In this document: positions 21,257 through 33,645 of the stretch, piece after piece
Layout of the letters: every line of letters begins with the position of its first letter
How positions within the stretch are numbered: position 1 is the first letter of the stretch
Source of the DNA: Puccinellia tenuiflora
Taxonomy: Eukaryota; Streptophyta; Magnoliopsida; Poales; Poaceae
Reading direction: 5' to 3'
NCBI GenBank assembly: GCA_012064385.1
Contig: QRDG01000859.1
Coordinates: 434,001-498,000, forward strand
Length of the DNA: 64,000 nt
Program-made: the position numbers and the translations under genes
The notes under the pieces: generated by a model
What the model saw: the letters and a program-made list of their open reading frames with translations, nothing else
What the model was told of the DNA's origin: nothing
Database searches by the model: none

Positions 21257-23870
21257 ATTCTACCCCCCTTACAGGAATCTCGTCCCGAGATTCTAGAGTA
21301 GGAAGAGGGATGAGGGGAACACGACAACACACATCTTCCATGGTCTTCTCATCCCACGATGATCTTCCTTGTTGCAGAACTTAAGTTAACGAGCATGACA
21401 TGTCGAAGCGGCGAAAAGAACAGAGGATAGCTTAAAGTGACGAACAAAAATGATCCTTGCCCAAAACCATAAGCCATCGAGGAGCTAGGAGCGACTTCAC
21501 CAAACAAAGGTCGAGCCGAGGATAGGACAAACGATCACTTGGTTCAGGATCTTTGTCCAAGACCAAGACATCACTTCAAACCACCCGCTGTGTAGACCGT
21601 AGAGATTTGGCACCGTGAGGAGCAAGGCATCTTCTGGATTCCACGATTTCGACATACCAGACGCTTCCATACGGTTAAAAGCTTGGCCCTAACGAAACTG
21701 AAGGATTTAAACAATGTCAGTGTGCTTGGGCAAGACTTGGGTTCACCTAGGAGGGAAAGATATAGCACTGGTCCACCATTGGATGAAAAGATCAAACCTT
21801 ATACACGAGCTATCCCTAAGATACAGGGAGTAGGGGGAATCGACCGATAGATATTTAGCAACTCCGTGGTGATGTTCTCCTTGAGGGTCTAGATATCACA
21901 CGCATGCTTCGGAATAGCCTTCATTCGATCCTCAAGTGAAGGTCGTACTTGAAGATTGTCATGGATAGCGGTTGATTTTGAGAGAGTTAGGAGATTTAGT
22001 CAAAAGACCTTCCGGTGAGGTGCGTGAACCACAACACCAGACTTGTCGGGTTACTAGTAGGCTTAGGTCATGCTCTTGATAAACTCCAAGCATCACTTTT
22101 GCTTGAGATTCGGATTTGGTTAGGCGTGAGGATAATTCAGACTTGACAAGTCTGAGGAAGGGTTTGATAAAGTTAGCCGCAAGGTGGGGTAAATAAATTC
22201 CCAAGAAAAGGGCTATAGCGTCAAGCTCCAGAGCAAGAGCTAGATTGGGAATTCCACGGGGTCACGATTACTAAGGGAGTATTGCACCAGCATGTACTCC
22301 AATCACTGAATCACAACTGAGTCCTAAATGGGAAACACCGGTAGGATACTGAGATTTGGCAACTTCCTCTTATTCAAGAACAAGACGGATAGTGGCACAC
22401 ATGATGTATTTAGAGAACTGAGGCAACAACCTACCATCTCAACAACAATCCGCACATGCATGACCAACTTGTGATTTAACCCGAGGAGACGGAGTGAACT
22501 TCACTAGGATCCACATCGACAAAATCACTGGTTGCGAGAGAAAACTTGCTCTTCAAGGAAAAAGATGTGGTCTTGAGAGTTTCGACATGAATCTAACTCG
22601 TTGACCGAAGGTGTGCACCTTAACGAATGGACTTGGCAACACAGACAACTCAGCTCGATGATATGATTACCAATCATGCTAAGAGTGCCACCAAAGTCTT
22701 TGGATTTCAAAACAACAACAATCGCTAAGAATATCCGATTACCACAATGATATTCATCCTCAACATTCTCGAGCCCGGTTAGCTCGGAGGTAGATGGATA
22801 GGGAAGGGTAAGAGCATCACTTCATCAAGTACGTCATGAGACTAAGCACGACCTATCGATATAGAAGAGTGTGACCCTCCAAGGTGGAACGGAACAAAAG
22901 CTAGACAGACTTTTACTCTGCGGATCACAATCCTTTGACCGGGTCCGAGAAATGGACATGGTACCGGAGGTTGTTTCTCCTGACATCCTGAAGTGGAATG
23001 CCTTGGCAAACCACAAGAATAACATGCATCAAAACACCCCAAAGCACGATAAAACTTGACTGTCCGCAGACAGATAGAAGGCGGACAACAGATTTAGATT
23101 AAGGAACGGGCTAACAACAATCCCAAGATATTGCAGAAGCCCTTGTTAGCACTCTTCCGACAACCAGTGTCGAAAGGGTTTCAGGAAACGGTTGTTACCG
23201 GAGGAATCACAATTATTGATGGACCACTCGCTAGGAGCAATCTTGTCATGATTCAGATAATTCTTTGACAGAGATTCTAGCTAAAGCTAGTGACAGAGAA
23301 GAGCGTTGCTGAGTAAGTCAATTACGGCTGCAACCTTGAGTTTGAAGGCTAACTTCAATTTTGCCAACCTGATGTAAGGTTTGACGATTAACATTAGGGT
23401 TCAACGGAAGATCTTGGGTTAAAGATCAGCTTCATGCACTGGGACGCACAATAGCATAATGCTCACAAGGGTGACAACCTTCATGAATCATTACACCTGA
23501 GCCCTAGCACAATCCGGGACCTTCGGTTCAAGATCCTGGGCTAAAGCAAAGGAATTTCTTGACGATCCGCAACACTTCCTCTCTTCGGGCTCTAGAATTG
23601 GCAGACGAGCAAAGTTAACCAGTAACTAAAGATAGAACCCAACACCGTGATCCTAAAGATTTAGAATTTGCCGACGATCAGAAGAACCGTTAAAATCAAA
23701 TAGAGGTAAGATAGCACCGAGATCAGAGTGAATTGGGTAAGGAGTAAAAAGAATCCTAAGAGGGTTTTCACAACTCATTTTTAGGTTAAAAATAGTTTTC
23801 ACGAACAGTAGACTCGACATTGACCAATAGACAGGGTTTCCTATAGGCAGTCCTGCTCTGATACCAACTT
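21257..23870 (-). other. Internal region of the non-autonomous element
   Basis: 2.6 kb without an ORF longer than about 90 codons on either strand and no retroviral motif. The polypurine tract (AAGGGGGGTAGAAT on the minus strand) is at the left end. Only this tract and the adjoining GGAATCTCGTCCCGAGATT are clearly shared with the coding element. Confidence 0.8.
23856..23867 (-). other. Primer-binding site (tRNA-Met) of the non-autonomous element
   Basis: TGGTATCAGAGC on the minus strand, three bases from the 5' LTR end. Confidence 0.95.
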
Positions 23871-26800
23871 GTAGTGCCCCGACCCCGGAATTATACAGAG
23901 AGGCTATGTAACCCACAGGCTATGCTACACAACCGAAGGGCATGGGATTACCGCTCCCACGCAACACACCGATCATGCCATAAACACTGGCATAGCTATC
24001 AATGTATAATAAAGAGATCAAGACTTGTGGAACAACTGGCACATCACAGACTCTACGATACAAAAGTTCATATAGCAACTCATATATGAGAAAGATACAA
24101 ATAGCACAACAAGGGTCACAGACCCATCATCACATCAAGCGGAAGCAAAGTAGTGTTGTCTAACAACAAGATCCCAAAATAGGGCCTAAGAGGCCTACAA
24201 ATAAACATAACCCAGCCAGCTTGTTCCGACGTCCCAAGCTGCCACCTGGGAACCCCAGACTACTCGTCGATGTCCATGAAGAACCCACCTATCTGCTCGG
24301 TGTCGTCCTCCTCTGAAACAAATTAATAAGCAGCAAAGAGAGACTGAGTACGACGCACTCACAAGTTTGTAGGGCAATATAGGCCCAATGATGACGGAGG
24401 CTCTAAAGCTGTATACTAGTTATTTTGCATAAAGCCAGTTTTCATTTAAAAGGACATAACTGACCCAGGGCATCAACTACTCAGAAGATTTTTCATAAAA
24501 GGGATAAGAGAGTAACTTTTTCCTTCGGTTCTCATCGAACCTACTTGTAACCAGAATCATCACTCATCACCACCAAGGCACTCCCTCGAATCACCCTCGA
24601 GGAAATGAACCTTTATCACACGTTGGTTATACAACTTCTAGCTGCCAATTAATTAAAAGATTCAGGTTCTCTATGATCTTATCGTCTATACCCAAGTCGT
24701 CCATAACCGCGGACACGGCTTTTCGAAAAGATTTAACCCTGCAGGGGTGTACTACTTTACCCATTGGTACCGTCCGGCTTGCCTAGTTAGCTCTCTTCCG
24801 GGGAAAGCTGGCAAGTGGGAGCGCTTAAACCTTTACCTCGCGTGAGACTATCCAAGGGCCATCAGTGGCGGCAGGGCAAGTTTTCCCAGCCTATTTCAGC
24901 CCCTGCCCTCATCGCCACATCCTAAACACCACCACACACACCACATCTTCGCGCCATCATCCACCTGCAACGCACACGCAAATGGAAAGCACAAATCTAG
25001 AGGAGCCTTGGATACGCCCGCACAAGTTATTCAGTTATTAAGGCGCCCATACACCCACCAATGGCAGCACGCTCGTCTTGGTTCAAGAGGTAAAGAACTC
25101 GCACCTAGGGGCAAGAATGAGGCAAAACACCATCCCCGATGGCAACTCATCCAAGCCTTCTTAGCATTTTAATTAAGCATCACCAGTAACCACCATGTCC
25201 GAGTCATTCCATCAACATCATCATTATGGAATTTAATCAACGGACATAACTAGCATTCGACTAAGCATGGCTAAGCATAGCTAAGCATATATAAACAACA
25301 ATTATATCTTCGTCTCCGGCCATCACATCAAACCTAGGGTTCATAGGTAGGGATACATGTATTGGTTCGGGGAAAAACATGCATACATAGGAGACTCTAG
25401 TATTGACCAAAAGTTGACATAGAATCGAATGCAATATTATGATGGATAAAATAAGTTTATAAAACAGTAGTATGCTAGATGCCAAGAAGGTTAGGTTATC
25501 TCTTGCCTTGCTGTCAGGCGTGTAGTACGGCTCGTCGGGGTAGGTAGGGTTAACCTCAACTCCGGAATCTATCGATACCCAAAATAATAACAAAGGAACA
25601 AAATAAATAACACAAAGGCAAAGTGCAATGCACAATCACATGATGATATGACTAGTTTATGCAAGGGTATCATCATTTAATTTGTCTAACAAATTAAATG
25701 GAGTTCCAAATAATTAGTGCAATTATCTGGAAACAACCCCATATTTATCTTAATGACCACATTATTTATAAATTATTACATTACAAAATATGTGGCTTAA
25801 ATATGCATGAAAGTGACATTATTAGATAGGTATTGTTCTCCTGATCATTTTGGTACTTCGTTTGCAATTTTTCAATTAACGGTGAAGAAATGGCGATTTA
25901 AACGGTTATTCAATTTAAATCATTTTAACCAATTCCAAAAGCACATCAAAGGGAAAATTGTTTTCATGCTGTGAAATTAACATAACCAAACTGCCCTTAA
26001 GTTGCTGATCATTTTGGGCTATTAAACATAAATTTTTGAGTCATTAATTATCAAGTCATGAATTTCCCAAAATGTGATTTAAATCTGCCATTTTACTCAA
26101 TTATTATAAACAGCACAAAAATTAATTCTACAATTTTCTCAAATGGCATAAACTTGTAGTTCATTGTCTACTGAACATTTTGATACCTTATTCATAATTT
26201 TTGGATAAGTATTTTTCAAGTTATGGATTTTCTAAACATTGATTTAATTCTGCCATTTTAGTATTTATTAATTAACGGCAATTTAAATATTTTAGTTGAC
26301 CATGGCAAGGGTACTAATAGGTAGATATTCTTTTTCTAAGCATTTTGGTATATTGTTTGCAATTTTCCGAGTGCTGTTCAAAAGTTATGGAATTTCAAAG
26401 TTTGAAACAAATTCTGTCTTTTATTTAAATCAAGAGAAAAATAACCGAATCGTTTTTCACCCAGGCCCGAGCTAGCCACAGAGACTGACGGTTGGGTCCA
26501 GGCGCCACGGTGGCTGCCACGCTGGCACGGCGGCCCACGGGTCGATTTGACCCCGGGACGATGCCAAGACCGGCGCGAGCGCGGCGGTGACCGCTAGCAC
26601 GGTCGTGCACGGAGGCGACGCTACGTGGCGATCTAGCCCTAATGGAGATTATGGGCGAGCTCTACGCGACAAGGCGAACTAGGCGGCGGAGACGCGTGAC
26701 CATTTGGTCACCGGAGCGAGGCGTACGTCGGCGATAGGCGGCGGCCGACGGCGGGCTCAAGCGACATCGGCGAACTAGGGAGAGAGGGGGTGAGCGAAGA

Positions 26801-27931
26801 TGTCCAGGAGGACCAGCGGCTTACCCTCGTTCCGTGTACGTGCTCGTCGGAGGCAGAGGAGGATTGCAATGGCGGCAATCAGCCCGGCGGTTGTCGGTCG
26901 GAGTCGGGGAAGCAGAGGGCGATGATGGCGAACCCCGGGGTCCTGGCACGATTCAGCAGGTGAGGAAGGAGAGGAGGTAGCGGTGGAGCTAGCGGTGCCT
27001 TCGGCTTGCCCTGAGGCGGTCGGGATCGACGGCGATGCGGCGACAGCTCGGCTAGGTCGCGGCCATGGTGCCGTTAGGTTAGGGTTTCCTACAGCGGGGG
27101 GGGGGGAGAGAGGGGAGAGAGAGCAGGGCGTCGCGGGGGCTTCTTATCCTCCATGGGGGGGCCAGGGAGCGAGGGGGATCGGAGCGCGGCGTGCGGGGAC
27201 GAGGGCGTCGGCGGCATGGCGACAGTGGCGCCACTGTCGCCACAGGGAAGAAGGTGGTTTTCCAAAAACCCCCTCGACTCAAAATAATTTAATTACAACT
27301 TAGTCCAGCAGCCATTTTAGGATTTAAATTGAGGCACTTAAACATTTTTATAAAATCTGCCAAAATTCATGTAACGTCCCAATGACATGCAGAAGCTCCA
27401 CAAAAATTGGTGTTGCAAAATAAAATGTTTGAACACCAATTGTTCATAGGGTTTAAAAATGGCATTTTTGATCAAATGCAAAAATCCATTTAGTTTGGGT
27501 ATTTAGACATTTTCAAAATAAGTGGAAATATTCATGGAGGCTCCCAACATAATATTGAAGCTCTCCATAATTTTGATTTGAATTTTTGATAGGTTGAACT
27601 TGGATTAAAAATAAAAAATGTGGTTAAACCAATTCTAAACTCCAAATTCTTATTTCTTTGCTTGTCAAGAAATTGCCTTTGGCAAATATTTATAAAATGT
27701 ATTCTTGGAACTTCCTAGACAAATTGGAAATTTCAGAATATTTTGGTTTCACCAATTTGAGCAATTTCATTGAGGTTGGAGATTTTTGGGATTGCATTTG
27801 CTTCCTTTCAATGCTTTCCAATCTTGCTTTATTTTAAACTAGCAATTTAAATGGATGCCGTGATGCAATGTTGCAAAGCAAAAAGTTAAAATTTGGCCCA
27901 TAGTTTAGGGTACCAAACTGGGGCTGTTACA
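23871..27931 (-). mobile_element. 5' LTR of the non-autonomous family A element
   Basis: Same structure as its 3' partner, with the hairpin cassette at 24699-24746. The second hairpin has lost pairing in one arm (GAGTAC-GAC-GCACTC). A G run near 27090-27110 is expanded relative to the partner LTR. Confidence 0.9.
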
Positions 27932-27936
27932 GGTGT
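27932..27936. repeat. Target-site duplication GGTGT, right
   Basis: Matches 17199-17203. Confidence 0.9.
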
Positions 27937-28129
27937 GCCCCAAGCTAGGTCGACTCTTAGTAGAGTTAAATGAATTTTTCGAGTAGCTTGTGGGGCGCAG
28001 CCCCCGACCGTCAGGTGCGGCCCAAGCTAGGTCGACTATTAGTAGAGTTAAATGAAATTTTCGAGTAGCTTGTGGGGCACAGCCCCCGAGCGTCGGGTGC
28101 GGCCCAAGCTAGGTCGACTCTTAGTAGAG
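27937..28129. repeat. 82-bp tandem repeat array, right part
   Basis: About two and a half further units of the array interrupted at 17203; joined, the array has roughly ten units. Confidence 0.95.
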
Positions 28130-28262
28130 GTTCTGCTGGTTTGAAGTCTGAACATATGCTCATACTCACTTTATTGATGCATGTCGATGAAATAAAGAAA
28201 GGTTGCACGATGGCCAAGGGGTCTTGTTTCACAAGATGAGGTGGACGAAAATGAGGTGACAG

Positions 28263-29719
28263 CTAGGGGTAGAAACGTGGTAGATGCGCCACGTTCCACG
28301 GGTTGGAGTAGACAATGCCCGTTGCTAAGTCCTTTAGCCTGTATGCTCCTTTGCCGATGACCTCGACGATGACGTAGGGTCCTTCCCAGGGAGGTGATAG
28401 CTTGTGGCCTTTTTCTGTTTTAGCCGCAATACCAGATCACCTGCGGCGAAGGATCTGTCGCGCACTCGTCGGCTTTGGTAATTACGCAAGCTTTGCTGGT
28501 AGACCGCCGAACCTGAGAGTGCGATGTCCCGCGCCTTGTCAACTTCGTCTATGCCATCTTCGAGTTCCGTGCTCGACCCAGCTTCAGTATAGGCTGCAAC
28601 TCGAGGCGAGTTGTGGCGGACCTCGGCTGGCAGTACTACTTCGGCTCCGTGTATCAGGAAGAAGGGGGTGAACCCTGTTGAGCAGTTTGGCGTTGTGCGC
28701 AGGCCCCACAGTACTGATGGTAGCTCCTCGGCCGATGCACCAGCAGCTCTCTCCAAGGGTGCGAGAAGCCGTTTCTTGAGAGCGCTACTGACGAGCCCGT
28801 TGGCACGCTCGACTTGTCCGTTGGTTTGCGGGTGTGCGACGGAGACAAAATTGAGCTTTATCCCTAGCTCCTCGCAGTATGTTTGGACTTCGTCGACAAT
28901 GAAGTTGGACCCATTATCCGTGATGATGCTGTGGGGCACTCCGAATCGGAAGACGAGGGACTTGACGAAGTTTAGTGCTACCGTTGCTCCCGTGTTGGTG
29001 ACCGGTTTGGCCTCGATCCATTTGGAGAATTTTTCTACTGCCACTAGAAGGAAGGTGTGTCCCCCGAGAGAAGATTTTCTCAGCGGGCCCACCGTGTCGA
29101 GTCCCCATTGTGCGATGGGCCATGCAATTGGTATCATGTTTAGCTCCGTTGCAGGGGCGTGAGGTTTGGTTGCGAACCGTTGGCACCCAGCGCATCGACG
29201 GACTATCTCTTTTGCGTCCTGCATGATGGATAACCAATAGAATCCGGCTGGTCGTGTTTTGGCTGCAAGTGCCCGACTACTCGCGTGATGTCCACATATG
29301 CCTTCATGTATATCAAGTAAGATTTTCCTCCCTTCTTCTGGTTCGACGCATCGCAGTAGTATCCCTGATGCGCTTTTCTTGTACAGCTCTCCCTTGACCG
29401 TGACGAATGCTTTGCTGCGCCGAGTAACTCGGCGGGCTTCGACTGGGTCTTCTGGTAACTCTTGGCATAGCAGGTACGGTATGTATGGCTGAGTCCAGGA
29501 GGGTTCTACGAGGAAGTCCTCATAAGAATTGGCTTCTGTTTCCTCATTCTTTTCTTCGGCTGGTTGCTCGGAGCCGACGGCCAGGGCTGCTGCTGCCGGA
29601 GCGTCGGGGTCCTTGTACTCTATGGAGCGCTTGCTTATCCGCTCGAGGAAAACTCCAGTGGGTACGGGTGCGCAGGTGGAGCCGATGTTGGCTAGCGTGT
29701 CAGCCTCCTCATTGCTTCC
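28263..29719 (-). pseudogene. Tat element 1 integrase
   Basis: Reading on the minus strand: the tail of the second RNase H (GSNEEADTLANIG), a linker, the HHCC zinc-binding region (LLDIHEGICGHHAS ... CAGCQ), then a DDE core with Asp in GLDTVGPL, Asp in IITDNGSNF and Glu in NGQVERANG. The C-terminal part (GHKLSPPWEGPYVIVEVIG to NVAHLPRFYP, stop) is one frame over; the shift lies at an A-run near 28430. All catalytic residues are present, but the ORF is closed off by upstream nonsense codons, so the element cannot move by itself. Confidence 0.85.
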
Positions 29720-30058
29720 TCATGCGATGTAACATAACTCGCACCCGTTGAAGCTTCCCTCTAGGACATTGTAGAGATCCCTGTAGGCTGCCATGTTGGC
29801 AGACACTGCGTCACAGGCCTTCATCGTCTGTTGGACTACGAGATTCGAGTCCCCATAGATCATGAGTCTCGTTGCCCTGCAGGCCCTTGCCATCCGCATG
29901 TCGTGCAATAGGCCTTCGTATTCTGCCTCGTTGTTGGAAGCCTTTTTGAAATTCATCTGTAGTACATATTTTAGCTTGTCTCCTTTGGGTGAAATCAAGA
30001 TAACACCCGCTCCGGCTCCTTCGTGTATTTTCGACCCATCGAAATACATGACCTGGAG
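29720..30058 (-). pseudogene. Tat element 1 second (archaeal-type) RNase H
   Basis: Reads MYFDGSKIHEGAGAGVILI, NNEAEYEGLLHDMRMA and YGDSNLVVQQ, an additional RNase H domain behind the usual one. Two RNase H domains mark the Tat lineage of Ty3/gypsy. It is out of frame with the RT ORF (shift near 30050-30075) and ends in a TGA at 29720-29722 where CGA is expected, because the family motif continues in the same frame. Confidence 0.8.
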
Positions 30059-31460
30059 TCTGAATCTCTGTCCATTCTGCGAGGAAATCTGCCAAGGCCT
30101 GGGACTTGAGCGCGTCTCTGGGGTAGTATGTGATGTCCCTGGGTGACAATTCGATTCCCCACTTTGCTACTCGACATGTTGCCTCCGGGTTGTTGAGTAT
30201 ATCCAACAAGGGTGCATCTGTCAGCACCATGACGGGGTGCTCGGAGAAGTAGTGCGTTAGCTTTCGCGCCTTCATGAATACTCCATATGCAAGCTTCTGG
30301 TAGTGCGGGTACCACTGCTTTGACGCCGAGAGTACCTCGCTAACGTAATAGATTGGGCGCTGGACACCATGTATCTTTCCTTCTTCTGCTCGCTCGACTA
30401 CGAGCACCGTACTGACTACTTGTTTGGTTGCAGCCAGGTATAGGCATAGGGGTTCCCGTTCCTGGGGTGCCACTAGAACCGGTTTCATTGATAATGTCTG
30501 CTTGAGTTCAGCGAATGCTCTGCAAGCCTCTTCTGTCCACTCGAAGTTGTCTGCTTTTTTCAGCAGCTGATAGAACGGGAGCGCCTTTTCTCCTAGTTTG
30601 CTGATGAATCTGCTTAGGGCTGCGACTCGCCCCACTAGGCACTGAACTCGCTTAATGTTGGTTGGCTCCTCCGTTGACAGGATTGCTTGTATTTTCTCAG
30701 GATTTGCCTCGATGCCCCTGGCGGATACGAGGAACCCGAGCAGTTGCCCGGCGGGTACCCCGAACGCGCACTTCGTTGGGTTGAGCTTGATGTGGTACTT
30801 GTTGAGCGCTGCGAAGGTTTTGGCCAGGTCATCCAGGAGCGTGGCTTCGTCCTTTGTCTTGATGACAATATCGTCCACATATACTTCGAGGTTTCTGCCG
30901 ATCTGGTCCTTAAGGCAGGCTTGCATGCACCTCTGGTAAGTTGCACCCACGTTTTTGAGGCCGAAGGGCATCGTGGTGTAGCAGTATACACCATAAGGTG
31001 TGATGAATGTTGTTTTTTCTTCATCTTCTTCCTTCATGCGAATCTGATTGTAGCCTGAGTAGGCGTCTAGGAAGGACTGACAAGCACATCCCGCGGTCGA
31101 GTCAATGATTTGATCGATGCGTGGGAGGGGGAAGTGGTCCTTGGGGCAATGCTTGTTGAGAGCCGTGAAGTCTATGCACATGCGCAGCGCCTTCGAGTTC
31201 TTCTTCGGGACAAGGACGGGGTTTGTTACCCAGGTGGCTTGTTTTGTTTTCCGGATAAACTTGGCTGGGAGGAGCCGGTTGATTTCTTCGCCAATGGCCC
31301 TGCGCTTCGGTTCCGCAAAACGCCGGAGGGACTGTTTGACTGGTCTGGCCTCAGGGCGTATTTCAAGTGCGTGCTCGGCGAGTTCTCTGGGTATGCCTGG
31401 CATGTCCGCGGGACACGAAGCGAATATTTCCCAATGCTCACGGAGGAACTCGACGAGCAC
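30059..31460 (-). pseudogene. Tat element 1 reverse transcriptase and RNase H
   Basis: Open for more than 450 codons. RT motifs in order: WVTNPVLVPKKNSKALRMC, the catalytic Asp in FLDAYSGYNQI, MPFGLKNVGATYQ, YVDD in LEVYVDDIVIKTK, and LGFLVSARGIEANPEK. The connection/RNase H part follows (PIYYVSEVLSASKQWYPHY, VLTDAPLLDIL, SQALADFLAEWTE). This is the Tat-type order and wording. The ORF itself is intact, but TAG at 31467-31469 separates it from the protease. Confidence 0.9.
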
Positions 31461-31466
31461 GCTTTC

Positions 31467-32030
31467 CTATGCGGGGGGCAGATTGGCAGATACGATTGCT
31501 GTTTTGGTTGGATCTGTTGGGTGCACCTGATGGGTTCTTGTGTCGCTGCTCTTGTTAAACTCTCTGTCGGGTCCTGTCGACTGAGTTACGGGTGGGAGGC
31601 TGTAATCAGTCGAAGAGCTCAACTGAGAGAGTTCTTCCTGCATCCCAAATGACTCGGAGATCTTATTGAAGTCCCTGTCGCAGTTATCCGATGTCCGGTA
31701 GTCTCCCCGAACAGTGATTGTGCCGTTTGGTGCTGGCATCTTGAGCAGAAGGTATGCATAATGTGGTACGGCCATGAACCTTGCGAATGTCGGTCGGCCC
31801 AAGATGGCATGGTACTGTGAAGGCTAGTCGACGACCTCGAACTCGATTTTCTCTTTGCGGAAGTTTGCAGGGTCTCCGAAGACTACATCCAGATGGATTT
31901 TTCCCAAGTAATATACAACTTTCCCCGGTACTATTCCATGGAATGAAGTGTTAGAGTCTACAAGGCTAGCCGCTAGCGAGATCTTCATGCGGCGCAGTGT
32001 GCTGGCGTAGATGATGTTGATGCCGCTTCA
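31467..32030 (-). pseudogene. Tat element 1 aspartic protease region
   Basis: In one frame with gag and RT. It reads INIIYASTLRRMKISL, GKIHLDVVFGDPANF, then PSQYHAILGRPTFARFM and PNGTITVRGDY. Three nonsense codons break it: TGA at 32028-32030 in the active-site turn (FMDG-stop-SGIN), TAG at 31824-31826 where Trp is usual, and TAG at 31467-31469. The protease is therefore dead. Confidence 0.8.
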
Positions 32031-32762
32031 GCCGTCCATGAAGAATTTACTCATGACGTACCCCCCGATTTGGGCTCCGAGTACTAAGGCGGCATGGCCA
32101 TGTCGTGGCACCTGGGGTGGATGATCCTCTCTTGAGAACGTGATGCTGCATTCGGACCAATTGAGGTAGTCAGGAGTGGTTGGAGGTGCTGAGACCGCTA
32201 AGTTGACCTGCCGGGTTATCAACTTTTGGGTTCTGTTCGAGGAACGTCCCTTTTGTATCATTCCTACATGACCAACCGGGGCAGGGAAAGCCTCTGCCGC
32301 AGCCGGGGGTGGTAGTAATTGTTGAGGTGGTGACACCCGCTGGATCACGGATGCCAGTTGTGGCGGGGGGAGTGTTAGTGCCTCGGGTGCGCCTTGCGCC
32401 ATCATTCCCGGAATTGCTAAATATCCTTTGTTCTGCGCGGCTTGATGGATCCGCCTGTATGCCTCCAACAATTTCTCAAATTTGCGGCAATCTTTCAATC
32501 GGTGACCCGAACTGATGTTGCCGTGCTCATCCTTGTACGGGTGGAAAGGGCATGGGCCTGTAAGCATTTGCTCTCCGTCCTGCTCAGGCTGCCGCTGTCG
32601 CCACTCCTTCCTGCGGCGATTCCCCTCTCGATCGTTGTGGAAGCCTGCTGCTACCATCTCGGCTAGCTCATTTGGGTCAAAGTTGGGGAACTTCCTCTTT
32701 TTCCAGGGGTCATAGCCACGGTTTTGCCCCGAGTCTTGCTGGTAGTCGCGATCATCATGTCC
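32031..32762 (-). pseudogene. Tat element 1 gag, C-terminal part
   Basis: Open frame reading YDPWKKRKFPNFDPNELAEM, a zinc-binding stretch (CPFHPYKDEHG ... DCRKFEKLL) and the gag-protease linker (LITRQVNLAV, YLNWSECSITFSREDHP, GHAALVLGAQIGGYVMSKFF). The N-terminal part is missing because a family A element is inserted at 32763; it should lie beyond that insertion, outside the window. Confidence 0.85.
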
Positions 32763-33589
32763 TGTAGCGCCCCAACCCCGGAATTATACAGAGAGGCTAT
32801 GTAACCCACAGGCTATGCTACACAACCGAAGGCCATGGGATTACCGCTCCCACGCAACACTCCGAACATGCCATAAACACTGGCATAGCTATCAATGTAT
32901 AATAAAGAGATCAAGACTTGTGGAACAACTGGCACATCACAAACTCTACGACACAAAAGTTCATATAGCAACTCATATATGAGAAAGATACAAATAGCAC
33001 ACCAGGGGTCACAGACCCATCATCACATCAAGCGGAAGCGAAGTAGTATTGTCTAACAACAAGATCCCAAAATAGAGCCTAAGAGGCCTACAGATAAACA
33101 TAACCCAGCCAGCTTGTTCCGATGTCCCAAGCTGCCAACTGGGAACCCCAGACTACTCGTCGATGTCCACGAAGAACCCACCTATCTGCTCGGTGTCGTC
33201 CTCCTCTGAAACAAATTAATAAGCAGCAAAGAGAGACCGAGTACGACGTACTCGCAAGTTTAGTAGGGCGATATAGGCCCAATAATGAAGGAGGCTCCAA
33301 AGCTGTGTACTAGTTATTTTGCATAAAGCCAGTTTTCATTTAAAAGGACATAATTGACCCATGGCATCGACTACTCCGAAGATTTTTCATAAAAGGGATA
33401 AGAGTGTAACTTTTTCCTTCGGTTCTCATTGAACCTACTTGCAACCAGAATCATCACTCGTCACCACCAAGGCACTCCCTCGAATCACCCTCGAGGAAAT
33501 GAACCTTTATCACACGTTGATTATGCAACCTCTAGCTGCCAATTAATTAAAAGGTTCAGGTTCTCTATGATCTTATCGTCTATTCCCAA

Positions 33590-33645
33590 GTCGTCCATAA
33601 CCGCGGACACGGCTTTTCGAAAAGATTTAACCCTACAGGGGTGTA
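33590..33645 (-). other. Three-hairpin LTR cassette, family A copy 2
   Basis: P1 arms CCC and GGG, P2 CTTTTCGAAAAG, P3 GTCC and GGAC with an 8-base loop, all on the minus strand. Confidence 0.7.

Larger units (their letters stand above)
17204..27931 (-). mobile_element. Complete non-autonomous LTR element (LARD-type, family A)
   Basis: Two LTRs of about 4.05 kb flank a 2.6-kb internal region on the minus strand, with tRNA-Met primer site, polypurine tract and a perfect 5-bp target duplication. The internal region has no gag or pol. LTR and polypurine sequences match the coding element that begins at 32763, so this is the parasitic partner of a Tekay-like chromovirus. The LTRs differ from each other at several positions per 100 bases near their ends, so the insertion is not very recent. 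Confidence 0.9.

Noticed and set aside
28611..29162. 183-codon plus-strand ORF
   Set aside because: Antisense shadow of the Tat integrase, whose motifs are unmistakable on the minus strand.
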